NCBI GenBank assembly: GCA_019634165.1
Contig: JAHQVT010000010.1
Coordinates: 1-64,000 of the forward strand
Length of the DNA stretch: 64,000 nt
Source: Rhodospirillales bacterium
Lineage (GTDB): Bacteria; Pseudomonadota; Alphaproteobacteria; Rhodospirillales; Thalassospiraceae
Reading direction: 5' to 3'
The notes beneath the pieces were generated by a model that did not search any database, was not told where the DNA came from, and saw nothing but the letters and a program-made list of their open reading frames with translations. Both the position numbers and the translations under genes were made by a program. Positions within the stretch are counted from its first letter, which is position 1; every line of letters begins with the position of its first letter. Below are positions 15,971 to 25,120 of this stretch, one piece after another.

Positions 15971-17449
15971 ATGAGCTGGCTTAAATTCGGATCCAAAAAA
16001 CATCTTACTGTCATGTTGTCAGCCGTCGCGCTGAGCGTGTCACTTGCCGGTTGCTCGACCAATCTTGCCACTGGCGAAGACAGCTTTACAGCTTTCATGT
16101 CACCAGATGAGGAAAAGCAGATCGGGTCACAAGAACACCCGAAAATGGTCAAGGAATTTGGCGGTAATTACACTGAAAAAGACCTGCCAGCTTATGTCAC
16201 GGAAATCGGCGAAAAGCTGGTTGCGGTTTCTGAAACACCAGATCAGCAATTCACATTTACAATTCTTGATTCACCTGTCGTCAATGCCTTCGCCCTTCCC
16301 GGCGGCTATGTGTATATCACGCGCGGGCTTGCGGCCCTTGCCACCAATGAGGCCGAGCTTGCCGGGGTTATTGCCCACGAAATCGGGCATGTTGTCGCCC
16401 GCCATTCCGCTCAGCGTTACAGCCGTGGTGTTCTGACCCAAATTCTTGCGGGCGGTTTATCCGTTGCAATAGGCAATGGTGCCGGAGAGTTAATAGGCGC
16501 AGGCGCCAATGCCTATTTGAAATCATTTTCGCGCGAACACGAATTTGAAGCTGACATGCTAGGTGTTCGTTACATCACACGTGCGGGTTATGACCCCGAT
16601 GCAATGGCGACCTTCCTTGAAAAACTGCGTGCGCATTCGCGCTTACAGGCAACTCTTGCGGGTCGATCGCCTGATGATGTCGATCAATATGATTTCATGG
16701 CAACGCACCCACGAACGTTAGACCGCATCGAGCTAGCCCATCAAAGTGCCAATGTGACCGCAGCGGAAAACCCCGAGCTTGGCACAGTTCGCTATATGAC
16801 GTCGATTGACGGTATCCTTTATGGCGATGGCCCCGATCAGGGATATGTGCGAGACCGCGAGTTTATTCATGTCCCTCTAGATTTCCGGTTTGAAGTGCCT
16901 GAAGGCTTTACGATTACGAACCATCCAACTGCCGTCACCGCCAAAGATGACCAAGGTGGACAGATCATTTTTGAAGGCGCACCTGATGCGAAAAACGTGC
17001 GTCTTGATCGTTATTTGGAGAATGGGTTTTCACGCAAGATCGACATTCGCAACATTGAAATGATCGACATTGATGGTCAGGAAGCGGCGACCGGCAGTGC
17101 GGATGTATCCTTAAAATCAGGGCCTGCGCGATTACGTGTTGTGGTTATACGACATGGCAGTTCTGCCTATCAGTTCTTGTTCGTCACCCCCTTGGATTTA
17201 GCTGAAAGCTACAATCTGCCTCTTCGCCGCACGACATATAGCTTCCGCCCACTTAGCAACCAGGAAAAGAAAACCCATACGCCGCTTCGGATTAAAGTTC
17301 GGGCTGTGAACCCAGAATATGGCTTGCAAACCTTTATTGATGACATGCAGGTTGACCGCGCACCGGCAGAAGTTTTTGCCACGATAAACGGCCTTAAAGA
17401 CGGTCAGGCACCCGCCACCGGATCACTTGTTAAAGTCATCCGGCACTGA
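15971..17449 (+). CDS. M48-family zinc metalloprotease, lipoprotein (BepA/LoiP-like)
   Basis: A 492-residue envelope protease. The lipoprotein signal is LSVSLAGC, with the cysteine about residue 28. The zinc site is HEIGHVVARHSAQ, and the third ligand Glu lies in REHEFEADMLGVRY, as in M48 peptidases. The C-terminal half (about 290-492) contains a beta-rich region and ends with a LysM-like or Ig-like tail (RAPAEVFATINGL). Family members degrade misfolded outer membrane proteins. Start ATG 15971 has AAAGG 5 nt upstream. It is monocistronic and followed by a terminator. Confidence 0.92.
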   Translation: MSWLKFGSKKHLTVMLSAVALSVSLAGCSTNLATGEDSFTAFMSPDEEKQIGSQEHPKMVKEFGGNYTEKDLPAYVTEIGEKLVAVSETPDQQFTFTILDSPVVNAFALPGGYVYITRGLAALATNEAELAGVIAHEIGHVVARHSAQRYSRGVLTQILAGGLSVAIGNGAGELIGAGANAYLKSFSREHEFEADMLGVRYITRAGYDPDAMATFLEKLRAHSRLQATLAGRSPDDVDQYDFMATHPRTLDRIELAHQSANVTAAENPELGTVRYMTSIDGILYGDGPDQGYVRDREFIHVPLDFRFEVPEGFTITNHPTAVTAKDDQGGQIIFEGAPDAKNVRLDRYLENGFSRKIDIRNIEMIDIDGQEAATGSADVSLKSGPARLRVVVIRHGSSAYQFLFVTPLDLAESYNLPLRRTTYSFRPLSNQEKKTHTPLRIKVRAVNPEYGLQTFIDDMQVDRAPAEVFATINGLKDGQAPATGSLVKVIRH

Positions 17450-17497
17450 TGGAGGCTGCGCCCTTCCCCAAATCAATCACGGCTTATAAAAACACCG

Positions 17498-17527
17498 AAA
17501 GGCAGCATTTCCATGCTGCCTTTCTCT
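17498..17527 (+). terminator. Rho-independent terminator
   Basis: The 10-bp stem AAAGGCAGCA/TGCTGCCTTT with loop TTTCCA is followed by CTCTT. It lies about 50 bp after the M48 protease stop and between it and the convergent phosphatase-like gene, so it may work in both directions. Confidence 0.75.
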
Positions 17528-17551
17528 TATCCTATGAATGCTTGCAAGCCT

Positions 17552-18355
17552 TTAGCTACTTGTCAGTTGCTCGGTAATTTTACCGGCACCATCAATGCTT
17601 ACAGCTATCAGGTTTCCGCCACGCCCTGCCCCGCCATCAATGGAAAGGGTAAATTCGCGCTCCTGCAATCCCGTTTGACCGGGAGAAGCCCCGCGAATGA
17701 TCCGGGCACAATCGTAATAGCGTTCTGTAATTGCCTCAAACATTGAACCGCCCCACCAGAATGTATCGGTCTGACCGGTCAGAGGACGCGATCCATCCAA
17801 CCCGGCATGAACAAAGATCAACTGACCATCGGTGGAATAGGCCGCATGTTTAAGATCAGAGAGAAGGGCCGAATGGCCACTATGGCGACGCAGAGCATCC
17901 GCAAAAAGGGACGTCCATTGCGAAATCGCATGTGCACCCTGACGCATGATCGATTGCACATGAACCGGATCAAAACCATAAGCACGGGTCGTTCCCGCGA
18001 TCCCACGCGTCAGCATCCAGTCAAAAACTTCTCCTGGGTTCGGAGCGAACTGAATTTGCTGTAATTTCGATAGCATTTCTTCAGTCCCACCACGCAGGAA
18101 GGTGATATCAGAGATATCTATTCCGTCTTGCGCAATAAAGTAGCGACGAAACAGTAAAAGCTCGTTGATCGAGGCAATGACATCCTCGCCCGTTCCATCC
18201 CCCCAATAATTGCCGAGATAGACAAGCCGATCGCCCGGTTTGATCCGTTCTGCAAGTTTTCGATGAATGGCACACAAAGCGCCATGATCGCCATTGATCG
18301 CGCCAACAACCCAGATTCTCTCAGCCGGCTTTATCGGCGCCAGAACTGCACTCAT
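17552..18355 (-). CDS. Metallophosphoesterase-fold protein lacking metal ligands (pseudophosphatase)
   Basis: A 267-residue protein aligned by eye to PPP-type serine/threonine phosphatases. The family landmarks are recognisable but altered: GDIHG appears as GAING, GDxVDRG as GNYWGDG within GDRLVYLGNYWGDG, and GNHE as GGTE within FLRGGTEEML. Only the late His (FVHAGLD) is kept. The Asp, His and Asn ligands of the dinuclear metal centre are therefore replaced by Ala, Asn, Gly and Thr. I infer a non-catalytic binding or regulatory role. Start ATG 18355 is chosen because the longer frame (TTG 18394) begins inside the carD terminator stem. It lies downstream of carD on the same strand but beyond that terminator. 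Confidence 0.75.
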   Translation of the reverse strand: MSAVLAPIKPAERIWVVGAINGDHGALCAIHRKLAERIKPGDRLVYLGNYWGDGTGEDVIASINELLLFRRYFIAQDGIDISDITFLRGGTEEMLSKLQQIQFAPNPGEVFDWMLTRGIAGTTRAYGFDPVHVQSIMRQGAHAISQWTSLFADALRRHSGHSALLSDLKHAAYSTDGQLIFVHAGLDGSRPLTGQTDTFWWGGSMFEAITERYYDCARIIRGASPGQTGLQEREFTLSIDGGAGRGGNLIAVSIDGAGKITEQLTSS

Positions 18356-18382
18356 CGCTGTAACCTGCCTAAGACAAAAATA

Positions 18383-18417
18383 AAACCGGCCCAAGAATAC
18401 CTTGCGGGCCGGTTTTT
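18383..18417 (-). terminator. Rho-independent terminator of carD
   Basis: The stem AAAACCGGCCC/GGGCCGGTTTT has a 12-nt loop. On the minus strand it is followed by a run ATTTTTG. It lies just after carD. Confidence 0.85.
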
Positions 18418-18446
18418 ATAAATAGCTGTATAGCTGACGTTTTCAA

Positions 18447-18947
18447 TCAGGCAGCTTTGTACAAAAGCTTTTCCAATTTGCCAGATGCTTTGTCCTTATC
18501 GATCTTCTCGATCGCGGCCAATTCATCAACCAAGCGCTCAAACGCAGCTTCGTAAATCTGACGTTCGGAGAAAGACTGCTCTGGCTGGGTGGCACTGCGA
18601 TGCAGATCGCGTACGACTTCAGCAATCGATACCGGATCACCGGAATTGATTTTTGCTTCATATTCCTGTGCGCGACGCGACCACATGGTGCGTTTCACAC
18701 GTGCACGACCCTTAAGGGTGATCAGTGCGGAATCCATCTGTTTTTTCGAGGAAAGCTTCCGCAGACCGGAGTTGCCCACCTTGTTCACCGGCACACGCAA
18801 AGTCATGCGGCTGGATTCAAAGGTAATTACATAAAGGCGCAATTCCTGACCCGCGATTTCCTGGGTTTCCAGGCCGTCGACACAGCCAACACCGTGCGCG
18901 GGGTAAACAACGTAATCGCCAACAGTAAAGGGCAACTTATCCGACAT
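18447..18947 (-). CDS. carD: CarD/CdnL-family RNA polymerase-binding regulator
   Basis: A 166-residue transcription factor. The N-terminal Tudor-like RNA polymerase-interaction domain contains FTVGDYVVYPAHGVGCVDG; the C-terminal helical DNA-binding region contains GRARVKRTMWSRRAQEYEAK. CarD proteins bind the polymerase beta subunit and stabilise open complexes, notably at rRNA promoters. ATG 18947 (AGGA 6 nt upstream) is chosen over an in-frame TTG at 18950. Own terminator downstream. Length and motif order are normal for alphaproteobacterial CarD. Confidence 0.95.
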   Translation of the reverse strand: MSDKLPFTVGDYVVYPAHGVGCVDGLETQEIAGQELRLYVITFESSRMTLRVPVNKVGNSGLRKLSSKKQMDSALITLKGRARVKRTMWSRRAQEYEAKINSGDPVSIAEVVRDLHRSATQPEQSFSERQIYEAAFERLVDELAAIEKIDKDKASGKLEKLLYKAA

Positions 18948-19256
18948 CAAGCATCCTTCCGGCCCATTCAGACCTGGTCATTCAACTGTAACAATATAGG
19001 CCCAGTGACGCGAAGAGCTGCACACGACCAAGCTTTTGGCGAAGCCGCGGTTCAGACAGGAGTTATAAAAAACGGAGATCAACTTATCCAGAACGAGCCT
19101 GTCGAGCCCTTAACGCGAGTTGACCACCATAGCACAACACGCCACTGGTTCACAGAATTTTTCAGTGTTTGTCGTTCAATGCAGCCATGCATTTTACCCG
19201 CTGGCACTTACCAGCGGGTAAAAAACGCTATCAAATATCGGGGGTTAGTCCGGTAA
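18948..19256. other. Intergenic region between fdxA and carD
   Basis: About 310 bp without a supported gene. It should contain the carD promoter near 19,000. It also holds the inverted repeat listed next. A 218-residue plus-strand frame crosses this region but runs antisense through carD and has no family resemblance. Confidence 0.5.
19192..19223. repeat. Perfect 13-bp inverted repeat after fdxA
   Basis: TTTTACCCGCTGG (19192-19204) pairs with CCAGCGGGTAAAA (19211-19223) around a 6-nt spacer. The T side precedes the stem in both directions, the reverse of a standard terminator, so this may be a bidirectional stem-loop or an operator. It lies 34 bp beyond the fdxA stop. Confidence 0.7.
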
Positions 19257-19592
19257 TTAATCGCCTTCGCCCGGCGCTTCGCTGAGCATTTCGGTCTTAC
19301 CGGTTTTACCATTCCATTCGTCTGCGTCAGCCGGCGCGTCGCCTTTGCGGGTAATGTTTGGCCAGACTTCAGCGAATTTGCGGTTAATTTCCAACCAGTT
19401 ATCCAGATTCGGCTCTGTATCAGGAATAATAGCCTCAGCCGGGCATTCCGGTTCGCACACACCACAATCGATGCATTCATCAGGGTGAATGACCAGGAAG
19501 TTTTCACCTTCATAGAAGCAATCGACGGGGCAAACCTCGACACAGTCCTGATACTTACACTTGATGCAGTTTTCCGTCACCACATAGGTCAT
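19257..19592 (-). CDS. fdxA: 7Fe-8S type ferredoxin FdxA
   Basis: A 111-residue soluble electron carrier. Two cluster-binding sets are visible: [17 protein letters not shown] and [12 protein letters not shown]. The first set has the spacing of seven-iron ferredoxins (3Fe-4S plus 4Fe-4S). The acidic C-terminal extension is usual for alphaproteobacterial FdxA. Start ATG 19592 has GGAG 7 nt upstream. Partner enzymes cannot be told from the neighbourhood; fdxA beside carD is a common arrangement in this class. Confidence 0.95.
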   Translation of the reverse strand: MTYVVTENCIKCKYQDCVEVCPVDCFYEGENFLVIHPDECIDCGVCEPECPAEAIIPDTEPNLDNWLEINRKFAEVWPNITRKGDAPADADEWNGKTGKTEMLSEAPGEGD

Positions 19593-19913
19593 GGTGTAAC
19601 TCCGTACAGGTTGCTGGGCCAGATTGCGGCTGCACCCGCGTTTGGCCTTGTTCTCTCTCTGGGGATTGGGTTATCACGCACAGCTATTGTGTGCAACTCC
19701 AATAAAATCCCATTTTTTTGCGTAGTATATGTTTTTTGGTGCAATGCAGCACCCGTCCAACAAGAAAGACACTGAACGCTCCAACGCAGCGCAGACCATA
19801 CAGATTTCTTTGTCTTTTTCCAGTTCCGAAGCCTTAGGGATAATTGCTTTTAACGGCACAAAGCCATAATGTGCTTCCAATAAGGTAAAAATAGCGGATT
19901 TTTGGGGTTCTGA
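19593..19913. other. Intergenic region upstream of the GGDEF-EAL gene
   Basis: About 320 bp between divergent genes, presumably holding the promoters of fdxA (minus) and the GGDEF-EAL gene (plus). A minus-strand frame (19674-20033) spans it but overlaps the GGDEF-EAL gene and looks like no family; I see no supported gene here. Confidence 0.5.
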
Positions 19914-22388
19914 GTGCCGGATAAAAGCCTTGATCAGCAACGGCTTAGGTGGCGTGACCGGTTGTCTGTAAAACAGGCAAGGATTGCGGTTGCCATCACC
20001 TTGTTGATTGGTTTTCTTTTTAGCGGCATACAAATCGCATGGGATTTACGCGAAGAACAAAACCTGATTGACCGCACAGTAAAGCAAGTTCTTGCCACTT
20101 TGCGCGAATCCGCGACCCAGGCTGCTTATGGCCTTGATGAAACATTGGCAGCACGTGTTATTTCCGGTCTTTTTGAATATGAACCGGTTTATGAAGCGGT
20201 CTTGCGCGACAATTTCAATAATATCCTTGCTCGAAAATCCGAACAGCCAATCAGTTCCAACCGCACTTTTCTGACCAAAATTATGTTTGGTGAGAACCAG
20301 GAATATGAAATTCCTCTGCAAACTGGTAGTGCGCAAGATCTTGTCGGGCATCTCAGTGTCAAAATTGATACCGATCTAATCGCCGTTGGCTTTTTAAACC
20401 GTGCGACCCGCATTTTAACATCAGGTATCTTGCGCAACCTGTTGCTTGGCCTTGCACTAGTTGCGTTTTTCTATGCGACTCTGACGCAGCCGCTTTTACG
20501 TATTTCAGCGCTTCTGCGCAGAGTCGATCCACAGAACCCTGATCCGCAAGCCATTGACATCCCCATCCGTCACGCCCGCGACGAACTGGGCATGATCCTG
20601 CATACAACACGCGGACTAATAGACCGTATTTCGACAACATTGGTGAAGTTGCGATCAACTGAACAGCAGGTGCGCGACCGTGAAAGCCAACTTCGTGCGA
20701 TTGTTCAAAACGTTGCCGATGGCATCCTGACCATCACACCGACTGGACGCATTGTTGAATATAACGCTGCAACCAAACAGCTTTTGGGGCTGATGCGCGA
20801 TGAATCACCACAAGGCTGCAGCCTGCACGAGTTCCTTATGCCGCGTGCCGTTCCTCTTTTGGAACATACCCTTGAGGAACTTGTGCAACATGCCGCAGAC
20901 AATGATGCCGTTGAGAAACGCATTACTTTGCCGATTGTCCGCGCCGACAAAACCGAGATCGATGTTTCCATCGCACTGCGCATGATCCCCGATGCTGCAA
21001 CACCGCTGATGACTGCGGTTTTAAACGATATTACAGTCCGGAAACGTTACGAAGAACAGTTGGTCTATATGGCCAACCATGATGCGCTCACCAATTTACC
21101 CAACCGCAGCCTGCTAGAGCAGAGCCTTTCAGAAGCACTGCAATCACATAAAGATGACACCATCAATCGGCGCGGTGCCACAGCGGTTCTGTTTATTGAC
21201 CTTGATCGGTTCAAGGTCATTAACGACAGCTTGGGCCATGATGTTGGCGATCTTTTGCTGAAGGCTGTTGCCGGGCGGTTGCAAAAGGCCATCGGACGGC
21301 AAGAAATTGTTGGCCGCTTGGGCGGAGATGAATTTCTGATCATTATCCCGGATCTGAAGGAAACGCAGGATGCTGCAATCAGATCCCAAACTGTACTAGA
21401 TGCACTCGCACCTGCCTTTGATATCAAGGGTAGAGTGTTGTTTGTCACCCCGTCGATAGGCATTGCACTTTACCCATCAGACGGCGAAGATTTTCCTGCC
21501 CTGATGCGCAACGCAGACACCGCTATGTATAGTGCGAAATCAAGTGGTGGTGGCACCTATCACTTCTTTACCAAAAAGATGAATGAAAGTGCGGTTGCGC
21601 GGCTAAGCATCGAAAACGATCTGCGCGAAGCCCTGACACATAATCAGTTTGAACTGTATTACCAACCCAAAGTCGACCTTCGGACCAACCGGATTAGCGG
21701 CCTTGAAGCACTTATCCGCTGGAACCAGCCTGGCCGTGGTTATATCTCGCCGATGCAATTCATTCCGGTCGCCGAAGAAACCGGCTTGATCGGGAAAATT
21801 GGCGAATGGGTGATCAGGGAAGTCTGCCGCCAGATTGCCGAGTGGGACGAACAATCCATTCCCCGTTTGCCCATTGCCATTAACTTATCTCCACGCCAGC
21901 TTATCGAAGGTCGGATCACGGAAACCATTTCACGCATCCTAAGCGAAACGGGCACACCGGCTGCGCGTATTATCCTTGAAGTCACCGAGACGGTGATGAT
22001 GCAGGAAATCAAAAAATCCGCCGCCATTCTTGATGAATTGCGCCATTTAGGCCTGCAGATTGCGGTTGATGATTTTGGTACAGGCTATTCATCGCTTGCC
22101 TACTTAAAACGGCTACCGATTAATTCGATCAAAATTGACCGTTCTTTTGTTCGGGACGTGACGATTGATAGCGATGATGCCGCAATTACCAAAACGATCA
22201 TCGCCATGGGCCATAACCTTGGACTTAGGGTCGTGGCAGAAGGTGTGGAAACGACAGAGCAAATGGATTTCCTACGCGAAAGTGACTGTGATGAAGTTCA
22301 AGGATTCCTGATCGCGACACCACAGCCCCCAGCCGAAATTGCCCAGCATATCCTGCGGCTTTCCGCAGAGGCCGAGACTGAGCTATAA
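19914..22388 (+). CDS. Membrane PAS-GGDEF-EAL cyclic di-GMP enzyme
   Basis: An 824-residue inner membrane protein. It has two membrane segments (about 24-45 and 170-192) flanking a periplasmic sensor, then a HAMP-like linker, PAS (about 250-370), GGDEF (about 385-550) and EAL (about 560-815). The cyclase signature is intact (RLGGDEF), so synthesis is plausible. The inhibitory RxxD site five residues before it is absent (RQEI). The EAL motif (GLEALIRW), NLSPRQL and DDFGTGYSSL are intact, so hydrolysis of cyclic di-GMP is also plausible. Start is GTG 19914 with GGGG 6 nt upstream; an in-frame TGA sits immediately before it. The downstream regulator, CheC-like and kinase genes suggest one signalling unit. 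Confidence 0.93.
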   Translation: MPDKSLDQQRLRWRDRLSVKQARIAVAITLLIGFLFSGIQIAWDLREEQNLIDRTVKQVLATLRESATQAAYGLDETLAARVISGLFEYEPVYEAVLRDNFNNILARKSEQPISSNRTFLTKIMFGENQEYEIPLQTGSAQDLVGHLSVKIDTDLIAVGFLNRATRILTSGILRNLLLGLALVAFFYATLTQPLLRISALLRRVDPQNPDPQAIDIPIRHARDELGMILHTTRGLIDRISTTLVKLRSTEQQVRDRESQLRAIVQNVADGILTITPTGRIVEYNAATKQLLGLMRDESPQGCSLHEFLMPRAVPLLEHTLEELVQHAADNDAVEKRITLPIVRADKTEIDVSIALRMIPDAATPLMTAVLNDITVRKRYEEQLVYMANHDALTNLPNRSLLEQSLSEALQSHKDDTINRRGATAVLFIDLDRFKVINDSLGHDVGDLLLKAVAGRLQKAIGRQEIVGRLGGDEFLIIIPDLKETQDAAIRSQTVLDALAPAFDIKGRVLFVTPSIGIALYPSDGEDFPALMRNADTAMYSAKSSGGGTYHFFTKKMNESAVARLSIENDLREALTHNQFELYYQPKVDLRTNRISGLEALIRWNQPGRGYISPMQFIPVAEETGLIGKIGEWVIREVCRQIAEWDEQSIPRLPIAINLSPRQLIEGRITETISRILSETGTPAARIILEVTETVMMQEIKKSAAILDELRHLGLQIAVDDFGTGYSSLAYLKRLPINSIKIDRSFVRDVTIDSDDAAITKTIIAMGHNLGLRVVAEGVETTEQMDFLRESDCDEVQGFLIATPQPPAEIAQHILRLSAEAETEL

Positions 22389-22452
22389 TACTTTGGAAAA
22401 ATTTCAATCGCGGCTCCGCAATATTTTAGAACATGGTTAGCTGAGAAGACAT

Positions 22453-22827
22453 ATGGCCCAACAACGTTCCGTTCTACTTGTCGATGACAGCAAATTTGCT
22501 CGGCTTTTGGTAAAGACATTCATCTCCAGCAATTACGCCGATTGGCTAATTGATGAGGCAGAAGACGCCAATAAGGCATTCGAAATGGTCGATGGTAAAT
22601 CCTATGATTACCTGTTTCTCGATTTCAACATGCCCGGCATGGACGGACTTGAACTGGGCGAAAACCTGCGACCCCGTTTTCCCGACGCCGTGATTGCCCT
22701 TTTGACGGCAAATATTCAACAGGAAATCCAAGCAAAAGCTGAAAGCATTGGCATCAACTTCCTTGCCAAACCGCCGACTGAAGAAAAGATTTGTGCGTTC
22801 ATTGCAGCGCAGGAAGCTGCAAAATGA
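22453..22827 (+). CDS. Single-domain CheY-like response regulator
   Basis: A 124-residue receiver domain without an output domain. Acidic pocket VDDSKFAR, phospho-acceptor Asp57 (FLDFNMPGMDG), switch Thr in LLTAN, conserved Lys in AKPP. Its stop overlaps the start of the CheC-like gene (ATGA), so the two are translationally coupled. Regulator plus CheC-type phosphatase plus kinase in one operon suggests a self-contained phosphorelay with dedicated dephosphorylation of this protein. Confidence 0.93.
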   Translation: MAQQRSVLLVDDSKFARLLVKTFISSNYADWLIDEAEDANKAFEMVDGKSYDYLFLDFNMPGMDGLELGENLRPRFPDAVIALLTANIQQEIQAKAESIGINFLAKPPTEEKICAFIAAQEAAK

Positions 22828-23447
22828 TCGATCTGACTGAACTTGAGCACGACACAATTAGTGAACTGATCAATATCGGTGTCGGACGCGCGGCTTCTTC
22901 TCTTTCTGAAATGGTGGAACAACCTGTCGAACTAACTGTTCCAGGCATTACCTTTGTTGAACGGTTTTCTGATACCGAACTTGCCAAGGCCCCGACCGAG
23001 GTTGTCTCGGCCGTCAGTCAAACCTTTAATGGTCCGTTCAAAGGCGAAGCCATGCTGGTCTTCCCCGAAGAGCGCAGCCTTGAGCTTGTCCGCAGCCTGC
23101 TTAAAGTAGATGTCCCGCTAGATACGTTGACCGACCTTGAACAGGAAGCGTTGATGGAGGTGGGCAACATCATTTTAAATGCCTGCCTTGGCAGTATTTC
23201 CAATGTTCTGGGTGAACCGATCAATTGTTCCATGCCATCATTCCGCAAACGTGAAACACGTTCACTTCTTGATGCGGAAGGTAGCAATACGACAGGAAAC
23301 AGCAAACCCGTCCTGATGATCCTCCATGTGCAATTCATGCTGCGTCACAATGACATTGATGGGTATGTCTTATTTGTCATGGACCTAAATTCAATTCAGA
23401 TGCTACGCGAATTGGTCCGCCGTTTTCTGGCCAATTCACTTGGCTAA
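22824..23447 (+). CDS. CheC/CheX-like CheY-P phosphatase
   Basis: A 207-residue protein with two CheC-type phosphatase helices: ISELINIGVGRAASSL near the N-terminus and EQEALMEVGNIILNA in the middle. Each carries the Glu and Asn three residues apart that dephosphorylate CheY. The ATG at 22824 overlaps the upstream stop by 4 bp; the longer frame to 22791 lies inside the regulator gene. The likely substrate is the adjacent single-domain regulator. The remainder matches the CheC beta-sheet core. No chemoreceptor, CheA or CheW gene is nearby, so a chemotaxis role is not implied. Confidence 0.88.
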   Translation: MIDLTELEHDTISELINIGVGRAASSLSEMVEQPVELTVPGITFVERFSDTELAKAPTEVVSAVSQTFNGPFKGEAMLVFPEERSLELVRSLLKVDVPLDTLTDLEQEALMEVGNIILNACLGSISNVLGEPINCSMPSFRKRETRSLLDAEGSNTTGNSKPVLMILHVQFMLRHNDIDGYVLFVMDLNSIQMLRELVRRFLANSLG

Positions 23448-23459
23448 CTGGTGAGGTGT

Positions 23460-25082
23460 ATGAAGAAGCCATCGTCGACGAAACCCGAGAAATCCAAACC
23501 GTCGATCAATCTTGATCGTGATGGGAATGCAGCAGAACTGTTTGCTGCATTGCTTGATACGGCCGACACCGGACTGGTGGCGCTGGCCCCAGACAGAACG
23601 GTTTGCCATTGGAACCAATGGATGCAAAGCCGATCTGGCATCCCCGCCGATCAGGTATTAGGCAAATCGCTTCACGAAGTATTTCCTGAAACGCGCCTTG
23701 GCCGCGTTAGTCTTGCCATTGAAGACTGCCTGAAATTTGGCATGCCGGCGGTGATCTCGCCGTCTCTTAACCAAGGCGCACTTCCCTTGCGGCCCTTACC
23801 GCAATTTGCCGCAAGCTTTGAGCGGATGGAACAATCCATTCGCATTCACCCAATCAAGACCGAAAAAAACGGAACCCTGTGTTCCTTGATCATTCGCGAT
23901 GTGACGCTTGCCGTTCAACGTGATCGATTACTTCGCCAGCAAGCCGCAGAACTTGCCGATCTGGTCACCCAGTCAAAACGCAGCGAAGGACGCACAAGGG
24001 CGATCTTGCAAAACACGATTGATGCCATTCTGATTGCATCGGACGATGGTCATATTGAACCGCTTAATTCCCGGGCACAGGAACTTTGCGGACCGGATGG
24101 TGATCCTGAACTGCGCAATATTATCCGATTTTTATTGCCCGATAGCGAACACACGCCGATAACACAGCCCCCGGCCAACCGCCTGTTAACGGATCTTGGC
24201 ACCGGGGTTATCGAAGTATTGGCCTGTACGTTAAGTGGTCGCAATGTACCGCTTGAAGTCGCAATCAGTCACTTTTCGTCCGATCAGCGTTACCATTACA
24301 TCATTACATTGCGCGACATCTCACAACGCAAACGCCACGAGATGGAAATTCAGCGCACTATGGCCGAGCTTGAACGTTCCAACAGTGAACTTGAACAGTT
24401 TGCCTATGCAGCATCACATGACTTGCAAGAGCCGCTTCGCATGGTTTCAAGCTATACCCAGCTGATTGCGCGGCGCTATCAAGGGCAACTTGACGAAACT
24501 GCGGATGAATTCATTCATTACGCTGTTGATGGCACCCAACGCATGCAGCGCATGATTGATGACTTGCTGACCTTGTCGCGGGTTGGACGCCATGGCAAAC
24601 CTTTTCATTCTGTCCCGCTTGATGACCTGTTTGATGCCATTATAACGAATTTCAAACGTGCCGGATCTGCCCCCGAAGGGAATATCGTCCGTGAAGGCCC
24701 CTTGCCGTCCGTGATGGGGGATGCCAGCCAGTTGCTGCTTTTATTCCAGAATCTTGTTTCAAACGGCCTGAAATACAGCGACCCCGAAACAGGGCGTGTC
24801 CGAATTTGCGCAACTGAAACGCCCAACAGCCATAAGATTTTTGTTGAGGATAATGGCATTGGCATTGATCCCCAGTATCACGAGACGATCTTTGAAATAT
24901 TCAAACGTCTCCACGGTTATGGCGACTATGCGGGCACCGGTATTGGGCTTGCGATCTGTAAAAAGATCACGGATCGCCATGGCGGCACGCTAAGTGTCAC
25001 CAGCGTACCGGGTGAAAGCAGTACTTTCTGTGTCGAACTTCCCAAGGAATTGCCGATTGTGGTGGCGTCTGAAAGCATGTAG
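23460..25082 (+). CDS. PAS-domain histidine kinase (soluble)
   Basis: A 540-residue kinase without membrane segments. Two PAS-like domains (about 25-150 and 185-290; LDTADTGLVALAPDRTVCHW and LQNTIDAILIASDDGHIEPL) are joined to a short coiled coil. HisKA follows, with the phospho-accepting His in AASHDLQEPLRM, then the ATPase domain with NLVSNGLKYSD, EDNGIGIDPQ and GTGIGLAICKKI. The AASHDLQEPL form is typical of phytochrome-like and PAS kinases. ATG 23460 is preferred over GTG 23451 (GAGG immediately upstream, close spacing). It starts 12 bp after the CheC-like gene, so its target is probably the adjacent regulator. Confidence 0.9.
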   Translation: MKKPSSTKPEKSKPSINLDRDGNAAELFAALLDTADTGLVALAPDRTVCHWNQWMQSRSGIPADQVLGKSLHEVFPETRLGRVSLAIEDCLKFGMPAVISPSLNQGALPLRPLPQFAASFERMEQSIRIHPIKTEKNGTLCSLIIRDVTLAVQRDRLLRQQAAELADLVTQSKRSEGRTRAILQNTIDAILIASDDGHIEPLNSRAQELCGPDGDPELRNIIRFLLPDSEHTPITQPPANRLLTDLGTGVIEVLACTLSGRNVPLEVAISHFSSDQRYHYIITLRDISQRKRHEMEIQRTMAELERSNSELEQFAYAASHDLQEPLRMVSSYTQLIARRYQGQLDETADEFIHYAVDGTQRMQRMIDDLLTLSRVGRHGKPFHSVPLDDLFDAIITNFKRAGSAPEGNIVREGPLPSVMGDASQLLLLFQNLVSNGLKYSDPETGRVRICATETPNSHKIFVEDNGIGIDPQYHETIFEIFKRLHGYGDYAGTGIGLAICKKITDRHGGTLSVTSVPGESSTFCVELPKELPIVVASESM

Positions 25083-25120
25083 CTTTCAGTTTACGTAAGC
25101 GTAAAGATGATTGAGCCACC

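Noticed and set aside
18600..19256. 218-residue plus-strand open frame across carD
   Set aside because: Antisense to carD, no ribosome site, no recognisable domain.
19674..20033. 119-residue minus-strand open frame
   Set aside because: It overlaps the start of the GGDEF-EAL gene; no family resemblance or ribosome site; composition does not support it.
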